Below are positions 1 through 7,066 of a stretch of 13,013 nt of DNA, one piece after another. The stretch is from Desulfuromusa sp. (GTDB lineage Bacteria > Desulfobacterota > Desulfuromonadia > Desulfuromonadales > Geopsychrobacteraceae). Within the stretch, counting starts at the first letter, position 1, and every line of letters begins with the position of its first letter. The translations under genes and the position numbers were made by a program. The notes beneath the pieces are model-generated. The model saw only the letters and a program-made list of their open reading frames with translations, had not been told where the DNA came from and did not search any database. The DNA is taken from positions 1 to 13,013 of the forward strand of contig JAKIUD010000081.1 in assembly GCA_021647765.1 (NCBI GenBank), read 5' to 3'.

Positions 1-25
1 CTAAACCGATAGTGGTAATCTTCAT
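1..25 (-). CDS. IS110-family transposase, N-terminal fragment
   Basis: Only the start codon (complement of 23-25) and codons for MKITTIGL are inside the window. The matching copy at the right end continues to DLA, and the Asp there aligns with the first acidic residue of the RuvC-like DEDD catalytic domain of IS110-family recombinases. A GAGAGGAG Shine-Dalgarno lies just upstream of the ATG. The fragment is cut by the window edge, so whether the gene is intact cannot be judged. Confidence 0.65.
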
Positions 26-118
26 GGTGGTCTCCTCTCGTTTCTGTTGATGGAATGATTGATTACCATCATGGCGCATTGACGCCGATGAGTGAAGCGG
101 GGGAGACCATCTCATCGA
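1..118 (-). mobile_element. IS110-family element, 5' end (left copy, incomplete)
   Basis: These bases are an exact reverse complement of 12887-13004. The copy reads leftward and holds about 93 bp of non-coding 5' region plus the first eight codons of the transposase. The element leaves the window, so its other end and length are unknown. Assignment to IS110 rests on the transposase N-terminus MKITTIGL, typical of the IS110/IS1111 group. The inner boundary at 118 is where exact identity to the other copy stops; a shared 14-mer at 138-151 leaves the true element edge open. Confidence 0.75.
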
Positions 119-182
119 ATTTACTACCATATTGTTTAAACTAGCACCATTTCATCCCCGGAATCCTGAGCCTGTTTTACTG

Positions 183-1391
183 CTATTCCTTGACCGCCGT
201 ATCTACTATTTTTGTCATAACCTGCTCATTGCGTATCAGGGTTAATTCAATTTTGTCTCCCGCTTTTTTCTGTTGTAACTCATAAATCAGATCAAATGGT
301 TTAGTCAGTATCTGATCTTCAATTTGAGTCAAAATATCTCCTTCTTGTAAGCCCTGTTGCTCTGCAATCGATCCGGGGATTACCCCTTTAACAATCAGAC
401 CGCCATCAGTTTTATCAAGCATGATCCCCAGTTTAACTCCAGGGTTCGGCAGGTCTTCATACTTTGTAAAGGTGAGGAAATCATAGGGTCGCATCGGATA
501 ATTGGGTTTGATGACGTTCATCAATCGATCCTGTTTATCCTCCGGGATGTCCAACTCTTCTGAACCAATTAACAGGTAACTCACCGGAATGCGCCGGAAC
601 AGGCGGCGGGGAATACCAAAGCCGTAGCGGACATGATTGCCCCCGGCGATAACCAGAACCTGGTGATCTTTTCCTTGATTGTTGAGATAGTTTGCCAGGT
701 TCTGTGCCATGGTTTCGTCCCAGAGTGTCTGAACACGTTGAAAACCATCGAGCGTGGTTTGTCCCATTTTGTGGTCACTGAAGAATGCTTGAACCATCGC
801 CTCCTGATAGGGGTCGTGGTGGCTCATATCCGGTAGTAGTTGCCGATCTTCTTCCGCTAATTCAGCCAGAGGTGTTTGGGCAACTTTGCGTTTAAGGGTC
901 TTTTCAGCATTAAGAGCCAGGAGTGGAATCTTATGCTCGCGGCAGTAGTTGAGCAGGGGGCGATAGAAGGCAAAGTTCATCTGCCAGGTATGATACCAGT
1001 CAACCTGCTGTAAAAACTCTTTCTCTGGGAGTTTTCCTTCAATCCACAGATCCAGAACTGGCTGCTGTGATGGGGTGAACATCTCCATCGCCAGGGTGAC
1101 TTTTCCGGGATTATGTTGTTGCAGAGTCTGTAAAATTTCGCCCTGCAAGCGATGAGAAGCCGGATTGTCGTGGGTTTCGCCGACAAAGACCACTTGGGTG
1201 CGGTTCACATGTTCCAACATGACCTGTTGATCAACATAGATCCCGGTTGGCAGATGAAGAATATCTCCAATAATGGGTTCACGGTCTGGCGGATAGGGGA
1301 GCTCTGGGTTCCCCAGATATTTTGAGGCTGGCTGGCAGCCGACAAGTGTCATCATCATGACCAATAGGAAAAGTAGGTGGATAATCTTCAT
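183..1391 (-). CDS. ChaN-like (Tiki superfamily) lipoprotein with C-terminal PDZ domain
   Basis: Predicted 402-residue lipoprotein. A hydrophobic signal peptide ends in the lipobox LVGC, with Cys19 as the lipidated residue. Residues about 48-280 form a ChaN-type domain: GETHD at 71-75, AMEMF at 101-105, WDETM at 224-228 and AGGNHVRYG at 249-257 are the conserved His/Glu-containing motifs of the ChaN/EreA/Tiki group. Family members are reported to bind haem (ChaN) or to act as metal-dependent hydrolases. Residues about 320-395 resemble a PDZ domain (GSIAEQQGLQEGD core), as used for peptide or partner binding. The start follows GAGGT at good spacing. The gene begins 7 bp after speD and is probably co-transcribed with it. 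The sequence does not reveal the substrate; haem or iron handling at the membrane is only a family-based guess. Confidence 0.8.
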   Translation of the reverse strand: MKIIHLLFLLVMMMTLVGCQPASKYLGNPELPYPPDREPIIGDILHLPTGIYVDQQVMLEHVNRTQVVFVGETHDNPASHRLQGEILQTLQQHNPGKVTLAMEMFTPSQQPVLDLWIEGKLPEKEFLQQVDWYHTWQMNFAFYRPLLNYCREHKIPLLALNAEKTLKRKVAQTPLAELAEEDRQLLPDMSHHDPYQEAMVQAFFSDHKMGQTTLDGFQRVQTLWDETMAQNLANYLNNQGKDHQVLVIAGGNHVRYGFGIPRRLFRRIPVSYLLIGSEELDIPEDKQDRLMNVIKPNYPMRPYDFLTFTKYEDLPNPGVKLGIMLDKTDGGLIVKGVIPGSIAEQQGLQEGDILTQIEDQILTKPFDLIYELQQKKAGDKIELTLIRNEQVMTKIVDTAVKE

Positions 1392-1398
1392 TTTTACC

Positions 1399-2187
1399 TC
1401 AATAGACGTTTTTGGCGTAAAAAATTTCTGTCATTTCTTGTTTGAGAATTGTCTTTACCTTGTCACGTTCCTCGTCAGACAGATCTTTATAGCTGGTTGC
1501 AAAGAGGTATTGATTGAGATCAAAATCTTTGAGTAACATTTTGGTATGAAACAGGTTCTCCTGATGAATATTAATATCAACACATTGATAGCGATCCCGG
1601 ATTTTCTTGCGGATATATTGTTGAATACTGTGAATCCGGTGATCAATGTAGTGTTTGTACCCCTTGATATCCCGGGTAAAGCCACGGACTTTGTAATCTA
1701 TCAGAACAATATCTGACTCAAAAGAGGAAATCAGATGATTGAGTGCTTTCAATGGACTGATTCTACCACAGGTGGAAACATCAATATCAACCCGGAAAGT
1801 AGAAATTCCTGATTTTGAATCAGTTTCCGGGTAGGTATGAATACAAAGGTGGCTTTTATCCAGGTGGGCGACAACTGCATCAGGCTTCGGCTCAATCGGT
1901 TCTTCGGCAATCAGGATGGTGACCGACGCTCCCATCGGGTCGTAGTCTTGGCTGGAAATGTTGAGGATATTGGCACCGAGGATATCGGAAACTTCGGTCA
2001 GTATCCGGGTCAGTCGCTCAGCGTTGTATTCTTCATCAATGTATTCTAGATACTCTTTGCGTGCCTGGGGGCGCTTGGCATAACAAACGTCATAAATATT
2101 GAAGGTGAGACTTTTGGTCAGATTGTTAAATCCACGCAGTCGAATCTTTGGTTTGCGTTTGGTGCGGGTGCTTTTTTTTGCACACAT
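1399..2187 (-). CDS. speD: S-adenosylmethionine decarboxylase proenzyme
   Basis: Makes decarboxylated S-adenosylmethionine, the aminopropyl donor for spermidine synthesis. The protein matches the long gammaproteobacterial-type SpeD along its length: GFNNLTKSL near residue 19, then DKSHLCIHTYPE, then VSTCG, then VRGFTRDI. Self-cleavage is expected between Lys111 and Ser112, Ser112 becoming the pyruvoyl group; Cys140 corresponds to the conserved active-site cysteine. I chose the ATG at 2187 (262 aa), preceded by AGGA, over an in-frame GTG 24 bp upstream, because homology begins only about 16 residues after this ATG. A short segment before the cleavage site is missing relative to the E. coli protein. 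No speE is visible here. The ChaN-PDZ lipoprotein gene follows by 7 bp, an unexplained partner. Confidence 0.95.
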   Translation of the reverse strand: MCAKKSTRTKRKPKIRLRGFNNLTKSLTFNIYDVCYAKRPQARKEYLEYIDEEYNAERLTRILTEVSDILGANILNISSQDYDPMGASVTILIAEEPIEPKPDAVVAHLDKSHLCIHTYPETDSKSGISTFRVDIDVSTCGRISPLKALNHLISSFESDIVLIDYKVRGFTRDIKGYKHYIDHRIHSIQQYIRKKIRDRYQCVDINIHQENLFHTKMLLKDFDLNQYLFATSYKDLSDEERDKVKTILKQEMTEIFYAKNVY

Positions 2188-2310
2188 CGGCAGGATTCCT
2201 GAAAAAAGCACTGGACAGCGTTGACCGGTGCGCTAGATATTTCTTTATATGAATTTCAAGGAGTACAGGTACGAATGGTACTATGTTTAAGGGTAGATGT
2301 CAGCATATAC

Positions 2311-2421
2311 GGGACTGTCCCCGCATGGGGGCTGTCCCAGGCTTTTGCGGTGTAAACGACCGCAGTTCTTCGTGGGTCGTAAACTTCCGGGACAGCCCCC
2401 GATGGAGCTGGGGGCAGTCCC
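2311..2421. repeat. REPIN-like double-palindrome repeat (GGGAC family)
   Basis: Two GC-rich hairpins flank a central spacer of about 50 bp. Hairpin 1 is 2311-2338 and hairpin 2 is 2389-2421. Their arms are near-identical 12-mers of the form GGGACWGYCCCC. Such paired inverted REPs resemble elements mobilised by REP-associated Y1 (RAYT) transposases; none is encoded here. It fills most of the 315-bp gap between speD and thiC. In the rest of that gap (2188-2310 and 2422-2502) I see no gene, and no convincing promoter or terminator. Confidence 0.8.
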
Positions 2422-2502
2422 AAGTTTACTGCAAGACTGCTTAAATTAGTGTCATTCGGGATATGTACCTTGTTACCGTATCGACGGAATGCGGCAGATT
2501 AC

Positions 2503-3801
2503 TTAGACTGCTTTTTTCACATCCCGCTCACCCATAACTTTATAGGCACAGAGTGAGCCACACATGGTGCAGGCTCCATGTGATTCATCAACTCCTGACT
2601 CATCACGCCAACGTCGTGCTTTCTCCGGGTCAAGAGAAACCGAGTATTGTCCCTCCCAATCAAGGTTTTTACGATAGACCGCCATGGCATTGTCTTTTTC
2701 GATTGCCCCAGGAATGCCTTTAACAATGTCAGCAGCATGAGCTGCAATCCGCACTGCCATGACCCCTTCATGGACGTCTTCAACTGTTGGCAAGCGTAAG
2801 TGCTCGCTGGGAGTCACATAACAGAGGAAATCCGCTCCGGCTGCTGCTGCTATAGTTCCACCGATAGCTGCGGTGATATGGTCATAGCCGGGAGCGATAT
2901 CGGTGACCAGTGGTCCGAGAACGTAGAATGGCGCTCCATGGCAAAGACGTTTTTGTAGTTTGATATTGGCTTCAATCTGATTTAGAGGGACATGACCGGG
3001 ACCTTCAATCATCACCTGAATGCCGGCGTCCTGAGCACGTTGGGTCAATTCACCCAGAATAAGTAATTCCTGAATCTGGGCGCGGTCAGTTGCATCGGCA
3101 ATGCAGCCGGGACGAAATCCATCTCCCAGTGAAAGGACTGCATCGTAGGGATGTACCATCTCCAGCAGCCGATCATAGAATTCGTAGAGAGGGTTTTCGG
3201 CATTATTGTAGTCCATCCAGCCGACAGTGAACGATCCGCCTCGGGAAACGACTTCCATGAGTCGTCCTTCCTGATCCATCCTGGCAACCGTTTCGCGGGT
3301 GACACCACAGTGAACGGTGATAAAATCGACACCGTCATCCAGATGTTTTTTGACTCCAGCAAAAATATCATCAACGGTCATGTCGACAATCGGTTTGCCT
3401 TGTCTTATAACTGCATCACAGGCCGCCTGGTAGAGAGGGACACTACCGATGCAGAGATCAGTCTCAGCGATAATTGCAGCGCGAATTTCATCAATGGGGC
3501 CACCGGTTGATAGATCCATCAGGGCATCGGCTCCGGCAGCTGCGGCAACTTTGGCTTTTTCCAGTTCTTTGTCAATACTGGTATCGTCCTGACTGGTGCC
3601 AAGGTTAGCGTTGGTTTTTGTGCGTAAGCCTTCGCCAACTACTAAAGGGCGTCCATTGGTATGTTTTTTGTTAAGACAGATGACGGCAGTTCCTGCGGCA
3701 ATTCTTTGCCGGAGAATTTCCGGGTCAATGTTTTCAGTGGCGGCGGCTTGGCGCACCAAATCGCTGGTTTGTCCCTGACGAGCCATTTCGAGTTGGGTCA
3801 T
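2503..3801 (-). CDS. thiC: Phosphomethylpyrimidine synthase (ThiC)
   Basis: Radical-SAM enzyme that rearranges aminoimidazole ribotide into 4-amino-5-hydroxymethyl-2-methylpyrimidine phosphate. The 432-residue protein has the family core (NANLGTS at 64-70, MIEGPGHVP at 264-272, DIAPGYDHIT at 301-310) and a C-terminal cluster-binding motif C411-x2-C414-x3-C418. It lacks the N-terminal extension of the longer E. coli enzyme. The start at 3801 is supported by GAGGT about 8 bp upstream; a further in-frame codon at 3831 has no such support. A TPP riboswitch and terminator precede it, which identifies it as the thiamine gene. ThiC paralogues that make hydroxybenzimidazole (BzaF) also occur in this group of organisms and are the main alternative, made less likely by the TPP control. 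Confidence 0.94.
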   Translation of the reverse strand: MTQLEMARQGQTSDLVRQAAATENIDPEILRQRIAAGTAVICLNKKHTNGRPLVVGEGLRTKTNANLGTSQDDTSIDKELEKAKVAAAAGADALMDLSTGGPIDEIRAAIIAETDLCIGSVPLYQAACDAVIRQGKPIVDMTVDDIFAGVKKHLDDGVDFITVHCGVTRETVARMDQEGRLMEVVSRGGSFTVGWMDYNNAENPLYEFYDRLLEMVHPYDAVLSLGDGFRPGCIADATDRAQIQELLILGELTQRAQDAGIQVMIEGPGHVPLNQIEANIKLQKRLCHGAPFYVLGPLVTDIAPGYDHITAAIGGTIAAAAGADFLCYVTPSEHLRLPTVEDVHEGVMAVRIAAHAADIVKGIPGAIEKDNAMAVYRKNLDWEGQYSVSLDPEKARRWRDESGVDESHGACTMCGSLCAYKVMGERDVKKAV

Positions 3802-3915
3802 AAAAGGTACCTCAAACAGAGAAAGCAGCACTAAATTGATCGCACTGCAGTTAAAAGATACGAAATAATGCTGCTCCTGATCGTAGATCGGTCAACATAG
3901 CCAGTCAGCCTACAA

Positions 3916-3942
3916 AATAAAAAAGCCGCCAAAAGGCGGCTA
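3916..3942 (-). terminator. Riboswitch-controlled intrinsic terminator upstream of thiC
   Basis: On the minus strand GCCGCC-TTTT-GGCGGC (3925-3940) forms a 6-bp GC hairpin followed by a T-rich tract (3916-3924). It lies between the TPP aptamer and thiC, about 115 bp before the start codon. Its 5' arm with two preceding bases (TAGCCGCC, 3935-3942) is complementary at 7 of 8 positions to AGCGGCTA (3965-3972) at the 3' edge of the aptamer. An antiterminator can therefore form when the aptamer is empty. Confidence 0.85.
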
Positions 3943-3965
3943 TCGATTGTTAAATCGGTATTTGT

Positions 3966-4057
3966 AGCCGCTTCCCTACGCCGGTATCAACCGGATCAGG
4001 TTCCAAGGGTTGCTCCAGTCAATCTGGAACTCTCAGTAACGAAGACGCCCCTAGCGT
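3966..4057 (-). promoter_or_regulatory. TPP riboswitch (THI element)
   Basis: Read on the minus strand, this has the conserved THI-box elements in order: GGGGCG, CTGAGA (complement of 4031-4036), a P3 hairpin with arms TCCAG and CTGGA, ACCC, GAACCTGATCCGG, and ACCGGCGTAGGGAAG. It binds thiamine pyrophosphate. A short P1 can form between CGCT at the 5' side and AGCG at the 3' side. Ligand binding should stabilise P1, release the downstream terminator and switch thiC off. thiED lies upstream of the element, so only thiC is directly under it. Confidence 0.96.
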
Positions 4058-4075
4058 GTCATTTAGACGTGAATA

Positions 4076-4105
4076 GAATTACCAGTTAGGCAGCATGAAA
4101 GTCAA
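4076..4105 (-). promoter_or_regulatory. Probable sigma-70 promoter for the riboswitch-thiC transcript
   Basis: On the minus strand TTGACT (4100-4105) and TAATTC (4076-4081) are separated by 18 bp. Transcription would start near 4070, about a dozen bases before the aptamer, which is the expected position. The -10 match is only partial, and read-through from thiED cannot be excluded because I see no terminator after that gene. Confidence 0.5.
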
Positions 4106-4167
4106 CAGAGAAAAAACGTGCTGAATTGGCTACGTCAGTGGTTGAACAATACGAGATGTTGCAAGGT

Positions 4168-5598
4168 CTAATCGATAGAGAGCTGTTCATGCAACAGCTG
4201 CATTGCGGCTTGGATATGATTGACCGGACCGTGCCCTCGACCGATTTGGACTGAATTCTCGATAGCAAGAGAAACAAAGCGTTTTCCCCGTTCTACAGCG
4301 CGTTTCAGGGGATAACCTTGGGCGAGGAAGGTTGCGATAGCTGACGAAAGGGTGCAGCCGGTGCCATGGGTATTGATGGTATCAAATCGTTGTGATGTCA
4401 ATTGATGTTCGGCATCCCCCAGTAACAGAATGTCGGTCGCATCACCGCTCAAATGACCCCCCTTGATCAGGACATTGCGCGCCCCGAGCTCTTGTAGATT
4501 ACGACCCGCTTCAATCATTTCTTCGATGGTTCGCGGTTCAATCCCGGTCATCACTTCGACTTCGGGAAGATTCGGGGTCAACAAATAGGATTGAGGGAGT
4601 AAGCGGGAGATGAGGCTGTCGTGAGCTTCCTTGTCGAGAAGCGACTCGCCACCCTTGGCGATCATCACTGGATCAACGACGGCCAGCAGTGAACGTTCTT
4701 CGATCGTTTTAGCGACGCGTGAGACGATACCTCCCCAACTCAGCATTCCGGTTTTAATGGTGTCAGTTCCAATATCATCAAGAACAGCTTCAAGTTGTTT
4801 GACAACAAAATCGGTGTGAACCATATACGTTTCGACAACTCCAAGGGTATTCTGAGCTGTGAGAGCTGTTAGAACACTGCTGGCGTAGCTGCCAAGGAGG
4901 GTGATGGTTTTGATGTCCGCCTGAATTCCGGCTCCACCGCTGGAATCTGACCCGGCAACCGTCAGAACTCTGCCGTTCGGGGCAGGTTTGTTTCGGTTAA
5001 ATATGAGCGAATACTCTTTGGCTGCCCTGGCAGGATCACTATCTGCCATAACCCCAGAGAGGACAGCAACAGCATCCGCTCCAGCAGTCAGCGCCTCAAA
5101 TGCACCTTCTGGAGTGATGCCCCCAATAGCAACGACTGGAATCCGAACTGCTTTGCGAACCATTTTCAAGGTTTTGAGTCCGACCAGCGTGGTCGCATCT
5201 TTACTCTCGGTCGGGAAAATACTGCCGATGGCAATGTAATCAGCACCATGGGCTTCAGCTTTAAGGGCTTCGTCAACATTGTGGGTAGAAATACCGATCA
5301 ATTTTTGATGACCTAGAATCTGACGGGCTTGAGAAATGGACATATCATCCTGCCCAAGGTGAACTCCATCGGCATCAATCTCGTGAGCAAGTTCCGGAAG
5401 ATCATTAATAATCAGGCTGGCTTCATGCTCGCGACAGAGATTTTTCAGGTTTTCTGCCATTTCCCGACGCTCATCTGGACGGATATCCTTGGCACGGTAT
5501 TGGACGATTTTAGCTCCACCGGTCAATGCTGCTGCTACTTTTGTTAGCAACTTTCCATCTTGATTGTTGTCTGTGATGAGATAGAGACCGGAAAACAT
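4168..5598 (-). CDS. thiED: Fused thiamine phosphate synthase / HMP-P kinase (ThiE-ThiD)
   Basis: Two thiamine enzymes in one 476-residue chain. Residues 1-200 are ThiE, a TIM barrel that joins HMP pyrophosphate to thiazole phosphate: QYRAKD at 33-38, GVHLGQDD at 78-85 and VAIGGI at 156-161. Residues about 210-470 are ThiD, a ribokinase-fold kinase that makes HMP-PP: GSDSSGGAG at 216-224, and HGTGC at 411-415 with the catalytic Cys415. ThiD supplies the substrate of ThiE, which makes the fusion sensible. I chose the ATG at 5598, 7 bp after AGGAG; an in-frame TTG lies two codons earlier. thiC lies downstream on the same strand but behind its own riboswitch. This leader shows no TPP element, so thiED is probably regulated separately. 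Confidence 0.95.
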   Translation of the reverse strand: MFSGLYLITDNNQDGKLLTKVAAALTGGAKIVQYRAKDIRPDERREMAENLKNLCREHEASLIINDLPELAHEIDADGVHLGQDDMSISQARQILGHQKLIGISTHNVDEALKAEAHGADYIAIGSIFPTESKDATTLVGLKTLKMVRKAVRIPVVAIGGITPEGAFEALTAGADAVAVLSGVMADSDPARAAKEYSLIFNRNKPAPNGRVLTVAGSDSSGGAGIQADIKTITLLGSYASSVLTALTAQNTLGVVETYMVHTDFVVKQLEAVLDDIGTDTIKTGMLSWGGIVSRVAKTIEERSLLAVVDPVMIAKGGESLLDKEAHDSLISRLLPQSYLLTPNLPEVEVMTGIEPRTIEEMIEAGRNLQELGARNVLIKGGHLSGDATDILLLGDAEHQLTSQRFDTINTHGTGCTLSSAIATFLAQGYPLKRAVERGKRFVSLAIENSVQIGRGHGPVNHIQAAMQLLHEQLSID

Positions 5599-5711
5599 TG
5601 GCAATCTCCTTAGTAATATTAGCTAGATAAGAATAGTCTTCTTACCATGAATTATTGGGTTAAATAAAAATTCTGAGAATTTTAGAATGAAAATCTCACA
5701 ATCAATTGTGG

Positions 5712-5740
5712 ATCGTATCAGGATAAAATCTTGGTGTCAA
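5712..5740 (-). promoter_or_regulatory. Probable sigma-70 promoter of thiED
   Basis: On the minus strand TTGACA (5735-5740) is a perfect -35 box, with TACGAT (5712-5717) as the -10 at 17-bp spacing. It would give a leader of roughly 105 nt. That leader contains an AT-rich palindrome, AAAATTCT-G-AGAATTTT, at 5667-5683. Confidence 0.5.
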
Positions 5741-5763
5741 TTAATCTTTCAACTTATTGATGC

Positions 5764-5790
5764 TTTACAGAACGTTCTCAGGTGTATAAT
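5764..5790 (+). promoter_or_regulatory. Candidate alr promoter with palindrome in the spacer
   Basis: A perfect TATAAT -10 lies at 5785-5790, with TTTACA at 5764-5769 as the best -35. The 15-bp spacing is short. The perfect 10-bp palindrome AGAACGTTCT (5769-5778) lies between the boxes, where a bound repressor would block polymerase. The leader to the alr start would be about 45 nt. Confidence 0.4.
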
Positions 5791-5841
5791 TTACAGTGTC
5801 GTGTCGGTTCCTTCTTTGATCTACTGGAGAAACATGTGGTG

Positions 5842-6972
5842 ATGAACTATCCTTCCCGCCCGACCTGGGCTGAAATTGATTTGTCGGCGTTGCACCATAA
5901 TTTACAGCAGGCAATAAACTTGTGTTCTGCCAACCAGCGTATTTTGGCGGTTGTTAAGGCCGATGCATATGGTCATGGCGCTGTTCCAGTGACTCAGGCC
6001 TTACAATCTTTTGGAATCAGCGATTTTGCTGTTGCGACTCTGGAAGAAGCGCTGGAACTACGACATGCTGAAATGACTGATAAGTTGCTGGTTCTGGGCA
6101 GTTGTTTTCCCGGTCAGGAAGGTGCTTTTTTACAACACAATTTAATGCCAACGTTGTTGGATAAGGATACAGCCTTGCGACTTAATGCCGCGGCGGTCAA
6201 GCAGCAACGGCAGCTTAAAATCCATTTGAAAGTTGACAGCGGTATGGGCAGAGTTGGTTTTCTCCCTGGGGAATTGAGAGAATTTTTGCCTCAACTCCGT
6301 CAATTTGACGGGCTGGTGATTGAGGGTTTCATGTCCCATCTGGCCTGTGCTGATGAGCTGGATTCCACGGTGACGACAGATCAGCAAGCACAATTTCTGA
6401 CGATGTTGCAAATGGTACGTGAAGCCGGAGTTGAGCCGCGTGAAATTCATCTCAACAATAGTGCCGGGTTGAGTGGCTGGGAGTGTCCGGAATGTACCCT
6501 GTCGCGGCCTGGAATCATGCTTTATGGTGGACTGCCTGGTTCTGATTTTGCGAGCAAACTTGATCTACAACCGGTGATGCACCTTCAGAGTCGGATTGCC
6601 CAACTGCGCCAGTTGCCAGCGGGAAGCGGGATTTCCTACGGCCATTGCTATCATGCTCCCGCTGATATGCGGGTTGCGGTTCTGCCAATCGGCTATGCGG
6701 ACGGCTACAATCGACTGCTCAGTAACTGCGGTCAGGGGATTCTGCGGGGACAGAAAATCCCGGTTATTGGCAGGGTTTGTATGGACTGGATTATGCTGGA
6801 TGTGAGTGCGGTCACTGATGTTGCTGTAGGTGATTGCGTCACATTATTGGGTTCTGCTGAGGGGGTATCAATTCTTGGAGATGATTGGGCCGAACAATTG
6901 AATACTATTTCCTATGAAGTTTTTTGCCGTATCGGGAGCCGGGTTCCGCGACGATATCTGCCCAAGAAATGA
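5842..6972 (+). CDS. alr: Alanine racemase
   Basis: PLP enzyme interconverting L- and D-alanine for peptidoglycan. The 376-residue protein has the PLP-lysine motif VVKADAYGHG with Lys39, VDSGMGRVGF at 131-140, HLNNSAG near 203-209, and GISYG with catalytic Tyr266 near the C-terminal beta domain. Length is typical. The exact start is unsettled: GGAG at 5826-5829 lies 12 bp before the ATG at 5842 but only 6 and 9 bp before in-frame GTG codons at 5836 and 5839, so initiation may be at a GTG. The frame is also open back to 5782, but that part is not conserved. It stands alone between divergent thiED and the purine genes. Confidence 0.95.
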   Translation: MNYPSRPTWAEIDLSALHHNLQQAINLCSANQRILAVVKADAYGHGAVPVTQALQSFGISDFAVATLEEALELRHAEMTDKLLVLGSCFPGQEGAFLQHNLMPTLLDKDTALRLNAAAVKQQRQLKIHLKVDSGMGRVGFLPGELREFLPQLRQFDGLVIEGFMSHLACADELDSTVTTDQQAQFLTMLQMVREAGVEPREIHLNNSAGLSGWECPECTLSRPGIMLYGGLPGSDFASKLDLQPVMHLQSRIAQLRQLPAGSGISYGHCYHAPADMRVAVLPIGYADGYNRLLSNCGQGILRGQKIPVIGRVCMDWIMLDVSAVTDVAVGDCVTLLGSAEGVSILGDDWAEQLNTISYEVFCRIGSRVPRRYLPKK

Positions 6973-7066
6973 TGCTGAAAGCGGTTGTCAGCGGGGGCGA
7001 ATCATGTTAAAAAGCCATGCAAATTCCGGTCGATCAAATCGGTTCAAAGAACACTCTTCGTTGTAG

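Noticed and set aside
2311..2421. Short CRISPR array or terminator pair, because of repeated GC-rich units
   Set aside because: Units are inverted rather than direct, only two in number, and lack T-tracts; the REPIN reading fits better.
3151..3510. Long plus-strand open frame opposite thiC
   Set aside because: It lies wholly within a strongly conserved gene on the other strand, has no ribosome-binding site and no recognisable domain.
3832..3915. Possible small gene or sRNA between the thiC terminator and thiC
   Set aside because: No ribosome-binding site with an open frame and no stable hairpin; it is simply the thiC mRNA leader after the terminator.
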